Below, one piece after another: positions 52,781-64,000 of a stretch of 64,000 nucleotides of DNA (position 1 is its first letter; every line of letters begins with the position of its first letter). Source of the DNA: Apis mellifera (Eukaryota > Arthropoda > Insecta > Hymenoptera > Apidae); NCBI RefSeq assembly GCF_003254395.2, contig NC_037642.1:4769903-4833902 (forward strand), read 5' to 3'. The translations under genes and the position numbers were made by a program. The notes under the pieces are model-generated. The model saw only the letters and a list, made by a program, of their open reading frames with translations, was not told the origin of the DNA and searched no databases.

Positions 52781-55700
52781 GTACGTACGTATTTAAAATA
52801 AATTTGACGAACGAAGAATTGGTATTATTATTCATAAACAGAATTCTCTTATATAAATTACGCATATCAACTCCCGTGTCTCACGCGTTGTGCGTGTAAG
52901 CGATAATCGTTTCGTCGATACGCTTCCCAAAGCGTCCGAGTCACGCGATTTCCGAGAATTCTCGTCCATTTGCCTTGGCAATTTACCGCGTTTTTTCCCC
53001 TCCCTCCATACGTTAATGACAATGTAACGATAACGTAGAGTGTACTTTGTATAATTTCTCTTTAGAATATGCATATATATATATAAACAATAAGAGAATG
53101 CAGCATTTACAGTATAAATACAGGGATTATTTCAATTACATAGAATTACAGGAAGATAGGGTTCCAAGTATTAGTTACTATGTCGTTAAACCGACGGTGG
53201 AATACCGTGAGATACTCCAGAAAGAAACTTGAAGGAGAAATTATTTTTCGACACGTTTTAAGAACAGGACGATAAATTCTTTAAATTAAATTTTCCTAGG
53301 AAGAAAAAAAGAAAAGGAAAAAGAATTCTTGAGAAATAATTTGGGAGGGAGATTTTCGAAACAGAGGGTGGAAGCGTATTTGGCGGGGTCGAATGGCAAC
53401 GAAAACGCCGGAGGGTGCGCTTTTCAACTGCATTAGGCCGAAAGTGGCGCGCGTCCCCCTCTTCGCGCCATTATTCTCTCTCCCATTGCCGGTTAACGGC
53501 ATCGGTGCTCGCGTTTCTTTAAATTGAGTTAACGCTGGTAACCAGGGCTGAAGCGCCACTTAATATCCTTTTTTCTTAGCCTTAGTCACGTTTCCGGCAA
53601 ATCGAGTTTTCTTGCGGCTCTCGTTCGCCCGGACCCGATGTGTATAAATAATAGAAGCTCTTGTTTCTTGTCGAATTAAAAGGTGTGATCGTGTTTTTCC
53701 TTTTATCTCGTTTACTTTCTTTCTTTCTTTTGAGACACGTTTTATTCATCTATTCTATCAATTTCGATTCATCTACTTGTATTATGAATTTATATACGCA
53801 ATATATAATTCTATATTGTTAAATATAAAATTCATTCAATATTACACAATCAGAGATATCCCATAAAAAGCAACAGGATTTTAACGCATCATATCTGCTC
53901 ATTGACGATGAGAAGAATGATCGAAAAAAGTTTTTTTGTGATATTGCTGAATAGAAAAAAAGAAAGAAAGAGGAGGAAAAATTTTCAAATTATTCTCGCG
54001 TTATTACAATCCCGTCTGAAAGTTCGTTTCGTTGCCAGTTCATTCGAAGCCAAAGTCGTTCGAATCCGGAATAGTTAAGTGTCAGCCGCACAGGCAACGG
54101 GATTAACGAACGGTGCCGATTCTTTTTCCAGGGATTTTAACGAACCGAGCAGCTTGTCAAATTTGTTCGACAAGCGGCTAACTTCTTTCTGTTCGGGAAG
54201 ATGGATCGAACGTATCAACGCGAGGATGGATCGATGGCCGAGAATTTATAAAGATAAGTCGCGCGTCGTAGTAATTTTGATGGATGAGAGGAGCGAATGT
54301 GGAATTGTTGAACGTTGATAAAATCATCCAAGCGTCTCCCTCTTTTATTGTATTATTATCGACGTTGTCTTGAACTTTCGAAAAAACACGAAATTTTCAC
54401 CCACGTCGTTAAAATTTTAAACGTGGAATTTTTTTTCTCCATCCACAATGTTGTAATGGAGAGAGTGATAAGCGACGTTGTGATCTCTCCACGTTTGTTT
54501 TTAATTTATCAAGGACGATACTTGATTTTAATTATTTAAGATTGGCGAGAAATTAGGTTGGGGAATTTTTAAATTTTTTAAACGAACGAACGGGATAATT
54601 AGAAGGATGATTTATGGGAAAGGAAAATCGGAAAGAGAGAGATTCGTTTTTATCAAAATTTATGTATTTTCACGAGTGAAAGAACGATACGTGTAAAAAA
54701 TATGAGAAAGGGAAAGAGACGATGTACAAATTTTACGAGATTAATTCCGGACGAGATTACGAAATTTATCGAGGCGCAAGGAGATATATGGGGTAAATTT
54801 CGTGGATTCGAAACAGTTCTTATCTTACGTCTGCACATGTATCATTTTTCCAGTTTTCGCATTTTGCATTTTGGGAAACAAGCTTAGCAACAATCCACAT
54901 TGTTCCAATATATCGACAAATTGTACGTTTTCTATATTATCATGTGTTATCCGAAAAATTGAAAACGTGACTTTTTGAAACGTGTTAGGATCGATAAAAA
55001 TTATTCCAATTTATAAAAACGTTCTTTAAATTTCTTCCACAGTCTGAGAAAATTTTCTTCCCCAATTCTGTTGATTGAATTTCATCAAGTTGAAGTTGTA
55101 ATCTTTCTATTTTAAATACCTCGGGAGAAACGTTCAAATTATTATTCATTTTTTTTCTTCTTTATGTTTTACGGCCAGCTTTTTACGTACTCCGACATTT
55201 TTTTCCCCCCTTTATGTTTCGAAGCCACGTTTTCATTTTAATGTTCCGTTCGTTTCAACAGTGACCAACTTTCATCGCAGTAGTTGAGGGGCGAGTTATA
55301 ATAACGGCGGGGCAATAAACCATGTTTATTACCACCCTTATTATGACGCAAGGTATAATGGGTTGCACAGCAATGGAAATACGATTTTTAGTGGCCATCA
55401 TGAGTGGTTCCTTTCCTGAAAGAAACCGCTTCTAACTTAACGTAAGAAAATATTGCAGTGGTTGATAACGAAACAAAAGGAGTAAAGAATTTTTTGTAAA
55501 CGGACTTAAATCGAACGCTACTTAATTATCCTGAGAGTGATACTTCTCACAAATATCTTTAAATTTTTAAGCAATTTTTTTTCAGCGTGGTAATTGAACT
55601 CACTTTCCTATTATTGAAAAAAAGAGAAAGAAATATCTCCGTCGAAAAGGAAGGAAAGAAGGAATAATTGCATCCGCGTTCAAAACGTTAGAAAGCATCA

Positions 55701-56162
55701 AAGAATTTCCAAAGAAACCAACCCTCTCGATGAGATTTCAAGTCCTGTCAAAGCTAACTGTCTTCCAGCGTGGCTTTTTATTCCCTAACCTCTCGAACGG
55801 TGCGGTTGAACAGCTTCCACCAGGCTATAAAAAGAAACATGGCCGAGGATTTTGGAACGAAAACTGGATCCAGTCCTGGAGGACAGGTATCCCATGCCCT
55901 TATTACGACACGGCCGCAAACTTCACCGACTCCCGAAGGATCGGCTTGCTTCTTGGCCAACGGCCAAAGCATCGATTTCCACGATGCCAGATTAAACGAA
56001 TTAATCGCGTTTACTTATCTTTAGTTAACGTCTTACGAGAGAGAGAATCTTGCTACATGAGTTGAGATTAATTGAGAATAAGTACAATGTGTTCAGTTTA
56101 TTTAGTGAATTCTTAAATCAATTTTATCACGTTGTATCACTTTTCTTTCGAATCCTCCAATT

Positions 56163-56203
56163 GAGAAAGACAGAAAGAGACAGAAAGAGATAGAGAGAGA
56201 CAC

Positions 56204-56236
<33 letters not shown>

Positions 56237-56271
56237 CAAAGAAAGAAAGAGAGAGAGAGACAGAGAGAGAG
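56163..56271. repeat. Long imperfect GA array
   Basis: About 110 bp of GAGA, CAGAGA and GAAAGA units, almost purely purine on the plus strand with periodic C. It is the longest simple repeat in the window. Confidence 0.95.
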
Positions 56272-59200
56272 GTTAGGTACAATTGGAGGTGAAGACATAT
56301 TGTTCTGGTGGTTGCATTTCCTGTTTCTGACGTGATTCTAACATTGAGAAGGAGGGAGGAGGAGGAACAGGTGCGAGTGAAGGCAATACGTTCACGACAG
56401 CCTCGTTTGTTCCCCCCGATCGAGAGGAAAGTGAAACATTGGATATACATTCGGCTCGATTGGCGCATTTGGTCTGCCGAATAATATCTTGGAAGCGAGA
56501 GGAAATATTCCAACAGGCTCATATATCAATTTCCTGTTTCAATTGACGATGCAAGTAGAAATAATAATCGTTCGAAAACGCAATTCCATCAATTCGATTC
56601 CCAAGCTTAGAAGATTCTTACACAAGATTTTCGATCGATAGAACTACGTCGTCTCGAAATATATACATCGACTCTTTTCTTTTCCAATATCGCGATCAAC
56701 AATCCATCGACAATTTTCCCACCAATTATCCCCGACTCGGTTCCCAGAAGCCGGGAAACTGTCTCCACTTTTGGTCCGCAAGGAAACCGCAAATTGGCCG
56801 GCTCGGCGAAATTTGATAAACGGGAGCGGCGCGATTAAAATCGAACGACTCGATTTCCCTCCTCCCCTTCGTACTCCAGATGGGGCCCGCCTTTTAACGA
56901 GAAACTCGCGCGCATTTCTCTCCCCCTCGTCAAGTTTAAATGTTAGTAATTGCTCGCCCGTTTGTCGATAAATCCAATCCTGCCGGCGATTTAATTGGTC
57001 GTCGTGAGGACGTTTCCACGACGTCCACGTCCAGTAATGGCCAGGCGACGAAGGAACGACGTTTTCCATTATTCGTTTCGTATCTAAGGGCGGCGAGAGT
57101 TCCACCCTTTCAGTCTTCTTCTCAGAACGCGGCTCTTTCCTTTCCACGACAGTTTTTTTATTCGTTATCTTTCCTCTTTTCCTCCGTTGTTTGAACAGAG
57201 ATTTTTGCACGGAGGGAGAAATTATTTGCTTGTAATTTTAACGTGGATTTCGTAATTTCGATGATAAAAGATTGGAGAGTTAATTCGTTTCATCCTTTCG
57301 CGTTCGAAATCGATACGATTCTATTTGGTGTTTCAAGAGAAGGAAAGGAAATTAATTTTGTTTACGCAAGGTAAAATGGGAAATCGTAAAATATCGCAAA
57401 GTTTGAAAGCATATTGTTTCGAACGTGTTCGTTGGCGGGGAAAAAGTTCTTCGGAGCAACTTTTTTACTTGCAACGACGCCATATTGTATTCATAAATGT
57501 TCCCTTTCGGTATTACTCGCTTCGTGCCAACGATTCTTTATATTCTAGAGGAAATTCTAGAGAAAATCTGTGTATTACCGTGTCAAAACTCAGCGGAAAG
57601 TTATTACTTAGAGGGGTTAAAATCGCGTGTTTTATATTTACGGAGGGAATAGGTGTAATTTTTTGCGCGCGAAGATTTTGAATTTGGATGACGGAACAAC
57701 GTCATCCTTCCCGTCATTATTATCGTTTCATCGAATGAAAAAATATTTCTCTTTGATAAATTACGTTCGTAACGATTTTCACTCGATCTTTCGTTCGAAA
57801 TCTTACAATTTTTAGAGAATTTAATACGAGGAAAAAAAAAGAAAATTAAATTGCTGTGAAAAGCGTAATAAGTTACGTCAAAGTGTCTCTCTTGGAGAAG
57901 AATTTCAAAGAGATGCTTTTTATATTTCAAGGAAATTCTTTATTTTTCCTCTTCTTCTGGAAATGTTGGAAATTTTCGTATGAAAAAGTGAAACGAGAAA
58001 AATGATAATGTAATTGTAATCCATAAATAATAAATAATATAATCCATTAATAATTTTACATTACCCTCGAGAATCAGAGGCTAATGTAGAATGAAATGGA
58101 ATGACTGGAACCCATGAACTTTATTACAGTGTTCTATATGTACATGATCTTCTACACATACGTATATATATCTTACATATTGAACATTGTCTTTCTCGTT
58201 AAGTGCATGCTCTAGGGTAGCAATATATATTATGCTATGCTGTCGTGTTATCAGCTCATAACGCTGTCATCATCAACTCGTATCATTCTAATACCTTTGA
58301 AATATGCGCCGATAGTTACGCGAAATTCATGATACCCTTTATTGTTATGTGTACACATATATGGTAATTTCACGCTTGACAGATATTTTACTCCGACAAA
58401 GTTAATTACGTTCGAGTCGAGAAATCAAGTTAATTTTATACTCAAATATCTTAATCAATTACTTTTTAACTCTATTTTCAATTCAACCTTTTTCTTCTTC
58501 TTAAATTTATAAATTATATTTGCCAAAAAAAAACTCTTTTCTCAATAAAAAGAATCCACACCAAAAAAAAAAAAAAACAATCTTTTCCACTCAACATCTC
58601 GAGATCCAAACTGTATTTCCCTAAAAAAAAAGAAGAAGAAAAAGAAGAAACGCAATAATAAACCGGCAGCGCAATTACGAATTTCCGTCATCTAATTTAA
58701 AATTACATTTAGAGACCCCTTTTTTTCCCCTCGTCCCGTTCCTTTCCCTAAAAGAATTCCATCCGCGTCCGCGCCCCATTTCCTCCCCTCCCCCAGCTCG
58801 AAGCTAAAATTAGAGTGTATCTTGTTGCCTGCGGGACAAGAAGGAAGACCGTGTTACTTTTCGGCAAAAAGTGCAGCGGTCGAATCGAAAAGAGCCCCGG
58901 CGGATGCGTTGAAGAAGAAGAAGAAGCTGCGAGCGAAACGTCGCCTTTAATTATCCATCTGACGAGAAATCAACGTTCACGGAGGATATCGACCACGTTT
59001 CGACCATTCGAATTCCTTGGCGCAAGAAAGAAGGGAGGGAAAGCACCCCATTAGAGGGGAAGTTACGATGATTATGGGAGGACAGGTCGTATGGATCGAG
59101 ATTGGATGTTCGAGAGGCTTAACGTGATCCCTTTTGAGAAACTGAGATTGAAAATAAGGAGTATAAAGGGATGGACTTTTGAGAATTTTGAGAATGGTAA

Positions 59201-59646
59201 AGATGAATATGGCAGATTATGTTTCGAGAATTTCAATTTGGATTATTATAATACATGAATCAGATTTATTTATAAGAAATTTAATAATCGAGTTAAGTAT
59301 AGCGTCAAGAAATTTACTTAGAATCGTTCCTCATATTCCAATATAAATCAAATCAACAATTATTTGGATATCAACTTAATTGATCTTGGAAGGAAAAGAT
59401 CGAAAATTTGAACGACGAGGAGATTATTTTTAGAAAATATTAAACACATAAAATCGATCATCCGGAAGATATTGCGGAACGAAAATGAAATATATCGCGC
59501 GTTTCAACGAAACTATAAATTCACTGGCGACGCGATAAAATAAAAGGAAGCGAAATATTCCACGTATCCTATCACCATTCCCGGGTACAATGGATCACGG
59601 TGGAGCGAGCAACACTCACCAGCTAGGTAACACCGTGTTCATTTAC

Positions 59647-59842
59647 CAGATAACGCTTCGTACGAACCACGAGCATATCTCTGAATAATGCGGCACAATG
59701 CCACGAACTTGGTTGTATCCGGTACGAAATAATCCAGAAAATACGGAGAACGAACGTATCGGCTCGTTTCGCCTCGACCTGTCCAACCCACGAACGATCG
59801 CAATTGTTCCAGCTTACTCCGGCCTCTGTGTGTGCACGCTCG
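59647..59842 (-). other. Possible minus-strand exon, unrecognised (low confidence)
   Basis: The acceptor CGTTTCCTTCCAG and donor TCTG/GTAAAT bound 196 nt with an open frame of 65 codons plus one base. The translation includes the stretch SPYFLDYFVPDTTKFVAL, which is less biased than most random frames here. It ends with one spare base, which is what the LG1 exon at 33972 needs if its acceptor is the CAG, so the two could splice in frame. However, no domain is recognised, the phase match has a one-in-three chance, and the donor is not strong. This may be noise. Confidence 0.17.
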
Positions 59843-61223
59843 CTGGAAGGAAACGACTCGAGGCAGGAAGTGACCGGTACAAGAGGTCATTCACCCTTTT
59901 GTCAATGCTTCCCTTTTCTTTTCCGACGGACCGCCTCCGCATCCCTCTTGTCCTTGGAGTCGTCTAGACGCATCGAGAGTCACGCTGGGACCGACCCAGC
60001 AAGTTGCCAGTTCACAATCAATGCTCAGAATCAAAGTTATTTTACTTCTACTGTTTCGATTTACTTTTTAATATTTTCTCTTCTGGCTTCAATTTATATC
60101 GTTTTAATATTGTAGAGTATTTTATGGAGCAAGTAAATAATATTTTGGAAGAAGTATAGTTCCATAGATATATTTTTCTTGTTCCAAGTTTCAATGTGGT
60201 GTATTTATGAGCCAGCTTTTGAAATTAAAATGATGTATCTTAGTGGAGGGATGTTAAATATGTGCGAGTAAGATTAAACCATATACGATCGTATAGTCGA
60301 CTGTTTGTGTTTATCCTCTCGATAGGATATTATGTATGCAGTTAACTGTTTTGATACTCGTGCATGTTACGGATCAACATATTATTCGTAGGCAACAGTT
60401 AATTTTAAACGAAAATTTCTATTGGAGAGACAAGGGAATAGTTTTCGAATAATTTAAGATTTATTTTTCATCCTTCTTCTTTAGAAAATCTTTTCAAATT
60501 CGAAATACCTTCTGCAAAAGAGGAACAGAGGAAAATAAAAATTTCAGAGATATAAAATGAAATTCTTTTTTTTTTAATCAAACAACAAGAGATTCTCTCG
60601 GTTAATAATAAAATTGAAGAGAGGAAGTTTAGGAGTTAAATATAATGGCGAAAGAGGGTGCTTCACGGTTTCAGAATTCAAGGAAGTTGAAAGCCTTAAA
60701 AGCAAAGTTTCTTTGAGGCGGTTTTCTGAGCGGAGGAAGGTGAACGCGCAAAGCTGAAGAATTAAACAGAAATTTTGTCGAACAGGGGTTCTAATTAAGC
60801 CAATTAGAACGAACACCGTTTCCTTCTTACACAATCCTTGATAACTTATCCCCTGATAAAGGGGAGGGGAGGCGACAAACAACATGGAGCAAATAACAAA
60901 ATAACAAACAACACAGACTCGATCCAAGTTTCATCCATTGGCCTCGCGACGCGACGATAATTCTCGAAAGTAGTCATCGGGGAAATAGCCCCCGCCCTCG
61001 AGCCAATATTCTTCCATCCCCCTTCGCGCAATACGGGAAGTTTGCGAAAAAGGAATGGCCGGTAATTTCGCAAGATTTCACTGGAACGGGAGAGGAAACC
61101 GTGACGAGGAAATATCGGCGATAATCTCTCGAGAGGGGCGTGGAAAATGAACGGCTGAAAAAATAACCCTTTCAACAAGTGACTTGTAATATCTCTCGAT
61201 CCCCTTTCTTTCGAATCACGGTC

Positions 61224-61259
61224 GAGAGAGAGAGAAGAGAGAAGAGAGAGAGAGAGAGA
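61224..61259. repeat. GA microsatellite
   Basis: About 36 bp of GA dinucleotides with two AAG interruptions. Confidence 0.92.
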
Positions 61260-63439
61260 TCGGTTTCTTCAGACTGGTTCAACTTTTCGCGGATTGGAGA
61301 GGATGAAAATTTGCAGGCGAGGCGAAGTTGGCGAATCTACATACATTGGACGGGAGAGAAGGGTGGAAGGATGGAGAATTGGTGGCATAAATAGAGACAT
61401 ATCTCGGGCAGAAGTTAGGCTCGATGAAAGCAATCGAAGTTGCTTCGAGGGTTGAGGGGGAGGAATTGAAATCTCGCGGAATGAAATTTCTCACGACGAA
61501 TATCCTCCGACCGAATTACCGGCGTGAATCTTCACCGATTTTCCGCCTTGAAAATGACGTTGTAAATGAACTAAGGAATTTGTCAAGTCATCTCGAATTT
61601 GTAAAACGATTCGTAGTTGTTGAAATTGTTTCTTTTCTTTTAAGAAAGAATTTAATAATGAATTAAATGCTGATGTCAATCACATTTGTTTATTCTCAAA
61701 TTTTCCTCAACAATATAACTCTATCTTTAATATAGAAAAAGAAGAAAGAAAGGAACAGAAATATAAAAAAGATTCAAAAGTACGTCCCATAAATCATCAA
61801 AAGTAATTCAAGGGATAGAAGGATTTATTCGACAATGGCGACGAAAACATCGTTGCAGAGAGATGACAATGGCCGATCTTTGATTCGGTTGGAACTTGAA
61901 AACAATACCCAGTTACGATGAAACGATGATGAAGAAGAAGAAGAAGGTTTCATGGCATATGGCACAAGCTCTAAAAATCGAAAGATTCGTTGGAGGGGAA
62001 TTGCTATTATGCCACCTCCTTCTCCTCCTCCACCCACAAAAAGCAAATGTTATTTCGACACAGGACGGAGTAAAAATAGAACGATGCCGTTGTTGGCAAT
62101 GAGTTTGCCTCTTCCTTCGCGAGTTACAGAGATCAGAGACCTCGTTTGAATTTATTAGATTCCCCCTAGACGTGGCGTCGGGGACACGTAACTTCGTCAT
62201 GTTGCAAAGATAGGGGGTTGAAAGTTTTGGAGAGGAGAGATTTTCGTTTTTAAGAGGACTCGTTTCTATTCCGAAAAGTGATCCATGGATATAACGCGTG
62301 TAAGGAATTTGATGATATGAATTCTGACGTTATTCAATTGAAAACGCTCCTTGCATGAAATGAATTTTGAATTGGTTTATCGAGGAATGAAATTGAAGAA
62401 GATTTTAAATTTCAATTGTTCAATATTAATACGAATACGAACGTAAATAATTATAATTAAATTCAATTAGAATATTGATCGATCGTATGCACAAGTATAT
62501 AAAAGTATTCTAAAAGAAGAATACACATTTTTTTTCTTATTAAAAAAAGAAAAAAGAAAAGAGAACGAATAATTCCGATGGCAAGGAGGATTCATCTTAT
62601 CATTTTCGACAGACACCAATAGCCACGATACCGGAAGAAATGCACGCTACAATGGAAGCCAAAGCCGAGAATCTTCGTTTCAATTCAGTATCGCGTCTTA
62701 TGTGGGTCAACTGGTGCAGGAGGGAAAAACGACGAGGGGAATAAAAGAAAAGCGGGGAAGATGCGGAGGGAAATTCATGTTGCGCATTTTCGAAAGATAT
62801 TCAAACGAGACAACGTGTAAGATGGTTGCAACTAGCCGAGAGAAAGATAGGGAAAGGGGAAGACGTTTGAAAGGGGAGGAAGTTGAACATCGTGGAACGA
62901 TACGCGAGGCTCGACGAAGCCCGGTGGCTTTGAATAGAAAATAATCGAGGGCTCCGCAGAGAATAACGGCAAGTGGTGAAAGGGGGAGGGGGCGCGAAAA
63001 AGACACCGGAGGCGGCGACAATGGCGGCCTCCTGAATGTTCCGGTTATCGTGTCTGGCTTTTCTCCACGAAAAAACAATGCCTCGTATTGTGGCAACGAG
63101 AAGAATCAACCACCGTGAAGGGCCGATGGCTTTGATGACTCTGAACCTCTTTGTCGCCTCCTTCCTCCTCTTGTATTTCCTCCGAAACCTTGGAGGAGAT
63201 CTCATGGAAACGTCAACTTTAAAGGATCGATGCCACTTCGAGTTGCTTGAATTGCATCGAGTCTTCTGTTTCAATTGTGCGATAAGAAAAAGACGAAAAG
63301 AAGAAAAAAGTTACGATAAATAATTTCCGAACCTTGAAAAATCTTTCCTCTCTCGATACGATAAAAATCCAGCATCCAACTTGGTTCGCCATTATACCAA
63401 CAACTCTCTTGGCATACACGCGATTATCCTTGCGGCTTC

Positions 63440-63474
63440 ATAAACTACCCTAGGGATTATAAACTACCCTAAGG
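63440..63474. repeat. Short tandem repeat, 19-bp spacing
   Basis: ATAAACTACCCTAGG at 63440 is repeated as ATAAACTACCCTAAGG at 63459. Two copies only. Confidence 0.85.
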
Positions 63475-64000
63475 CTCGGCCAAAAACTTGTATCAACCTG
63501 GAGGAGGACACGGAGATGCAACTTGTTGGGGGAGGGGAGAGTGAGAAAGAGATGGGCCTCGTTCTCGAGGCCTGGTTTCCAAGGGGTGGAAAAACGGTGT
63601 CGCGCAATTACACCACCCGTGCACGGCTGCCAACTTATTCGGTAAATTACCCTCGCATCGGCGCTCGTCCACCGAGTTTCCAGAGCGAAACGAGCGCCGC
63701 TCCTCTCCCTTCCAGCTTGCCCGCTCGTTAGGCACGCGCGCCCAGTAGCGAAGTTACGTCGTTACAAGGGAAAGAGAAAAAGGGGGGCGAAAGGGGATGG
63801 ATACGTTTTGGAACACGTTGGGAGAGCTCGATTCCCGGAGGAGGGAACGGGGAGGATGGTTGATTCGATCGAAACGTATGCAGATTCGGGGGTGAATGTA
63901 TCGGATGTCGAGGATTTTACGTCGCTCGATGGCTGGTTTCAGCTTTATCGAGGCTGTAGAAGTTTTATCGTTTGCGGTTTCTTGCGGGGAATATGCGCCA

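Larger units (their letters stand above)
33973..64000. other. 30 kb without a confirmed exon (long 5' intron and/or upstream region)
   Basis: The LG1 exon acceptor at 33973 shows that this is intronic for at least part of its length. No EGF, fibronectin III, LG or signal-peptide exon was recognised on the minus strand, so the N-terminal exons are either short and undetected or lie beyond the window. Contents include a repeat-like element near 37850-38270, a tandem duplication at 43559-43833, a long imperfect GA array at 56163-56271 and further GA runs. GC- and CpG-richer islands lie at about 45690-46200, 50480-50920, 51680-52030, 56750-57150, 58740-59060, 62600-63300 and 63480-63900. Candidate splice signals on the plus strand are listed under findings. 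Confidence 0.5.

Noticed and set aside
55730..56065. Possible plus-strand exon after CTGTCTTCCAG
   Set aside because: A CAG/GTATCC donor and open frames exist, but the acceptor tract is weak, two frames are equally open, and no family is recognised.
56644..57210. 188-codon open frame, minus strand
   Set aside because: It sits in a GC/CpG-richer patch where stop codons are rarer, and the first codon is not ATG. The translation is basic with no recognised domain, and no convincing flanking splice pair was found.
62801..63274. 157-codon open frame, minus strand, with overlapping frames on both strands
   Set aside because: GC-rich patch with several simultaneous open frames, and no domain or family resemblance.

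Overview
This is a eukaryotic window, most likely from an insect and plausibly a bee (Apis-like). It is strongly AT-rich with many simple-sequence tracts, CpG is not depleted, and one gene is broken into short exons by multi-kilobase introns. The species call is inference from composition and gene structure. Nothing looks bacterial, viral or plasmid-like: there are no operons, ribosome binding sites or CRISPR arrays, and I recognised no tRNA or rRNA gene.

The only gene I can support lies on the minus strand, so transcription runs from high to low coordinates. Five internal exons can be read with good splice sites and matching phases: 33771-33972, 25945-26089, 12906-13092, 5935-6074 and 799-1022. 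Joined, they give 898 nt and one continuous reading frame of about 298 residues. They encode a complete laminin-G (LG) domain from the first three exons, one EGF-like domain with an extra cysteine from the fourth, and the first half of a second LG domain from the fifth. This LG-EGF-LG layout with one EGF between LG domains is that of pikachurin (EGFLAM), with agrin and perlecan as related alternatives. Such proteins are secreted extracellular-matrix or synaptic-cleft components. Both ends of the gene lie outside the confirmed exons: the second LG domain continues left of position 1, and the N-terminal part was not found and is probably right of 33972, perhaps beyond the window.

Layout: 1-798 intron; 799-1022 LG2 first half; 1023-5934 intron with small palindromes and AT microsatellites; 5935-6074 EGF; 6075-12905 intron with a GA array; 12906-13092 end of LG1; 13093-25944 intron; 25945-26089 middle of LG1; 26090-33770 intron with a 120-bp tandem duplication and ACG/TTC arrays; 33771-33972 start of LG1; 33973-64000 no confirmed exon. 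That last 30 kb holds a second tandem duplication, a repeat-like element near 38 kb, GC-richer islands and several candidate splice signals on both strands.

Nearly all longer open frames outside these exons are low-complexity or purine/pyrimidine-biased and were not called. No novel system was found. The observations most worth checking are a set of plus-strand splice-like signals in the right half (two juxtaposed acceptor/donor sites, a possible 66-nt exon and an orphan donor), a phase-compatible but unrecognised minus-strand exon candidate near 59.7 kb, and the repeat-like element at 38 kb.
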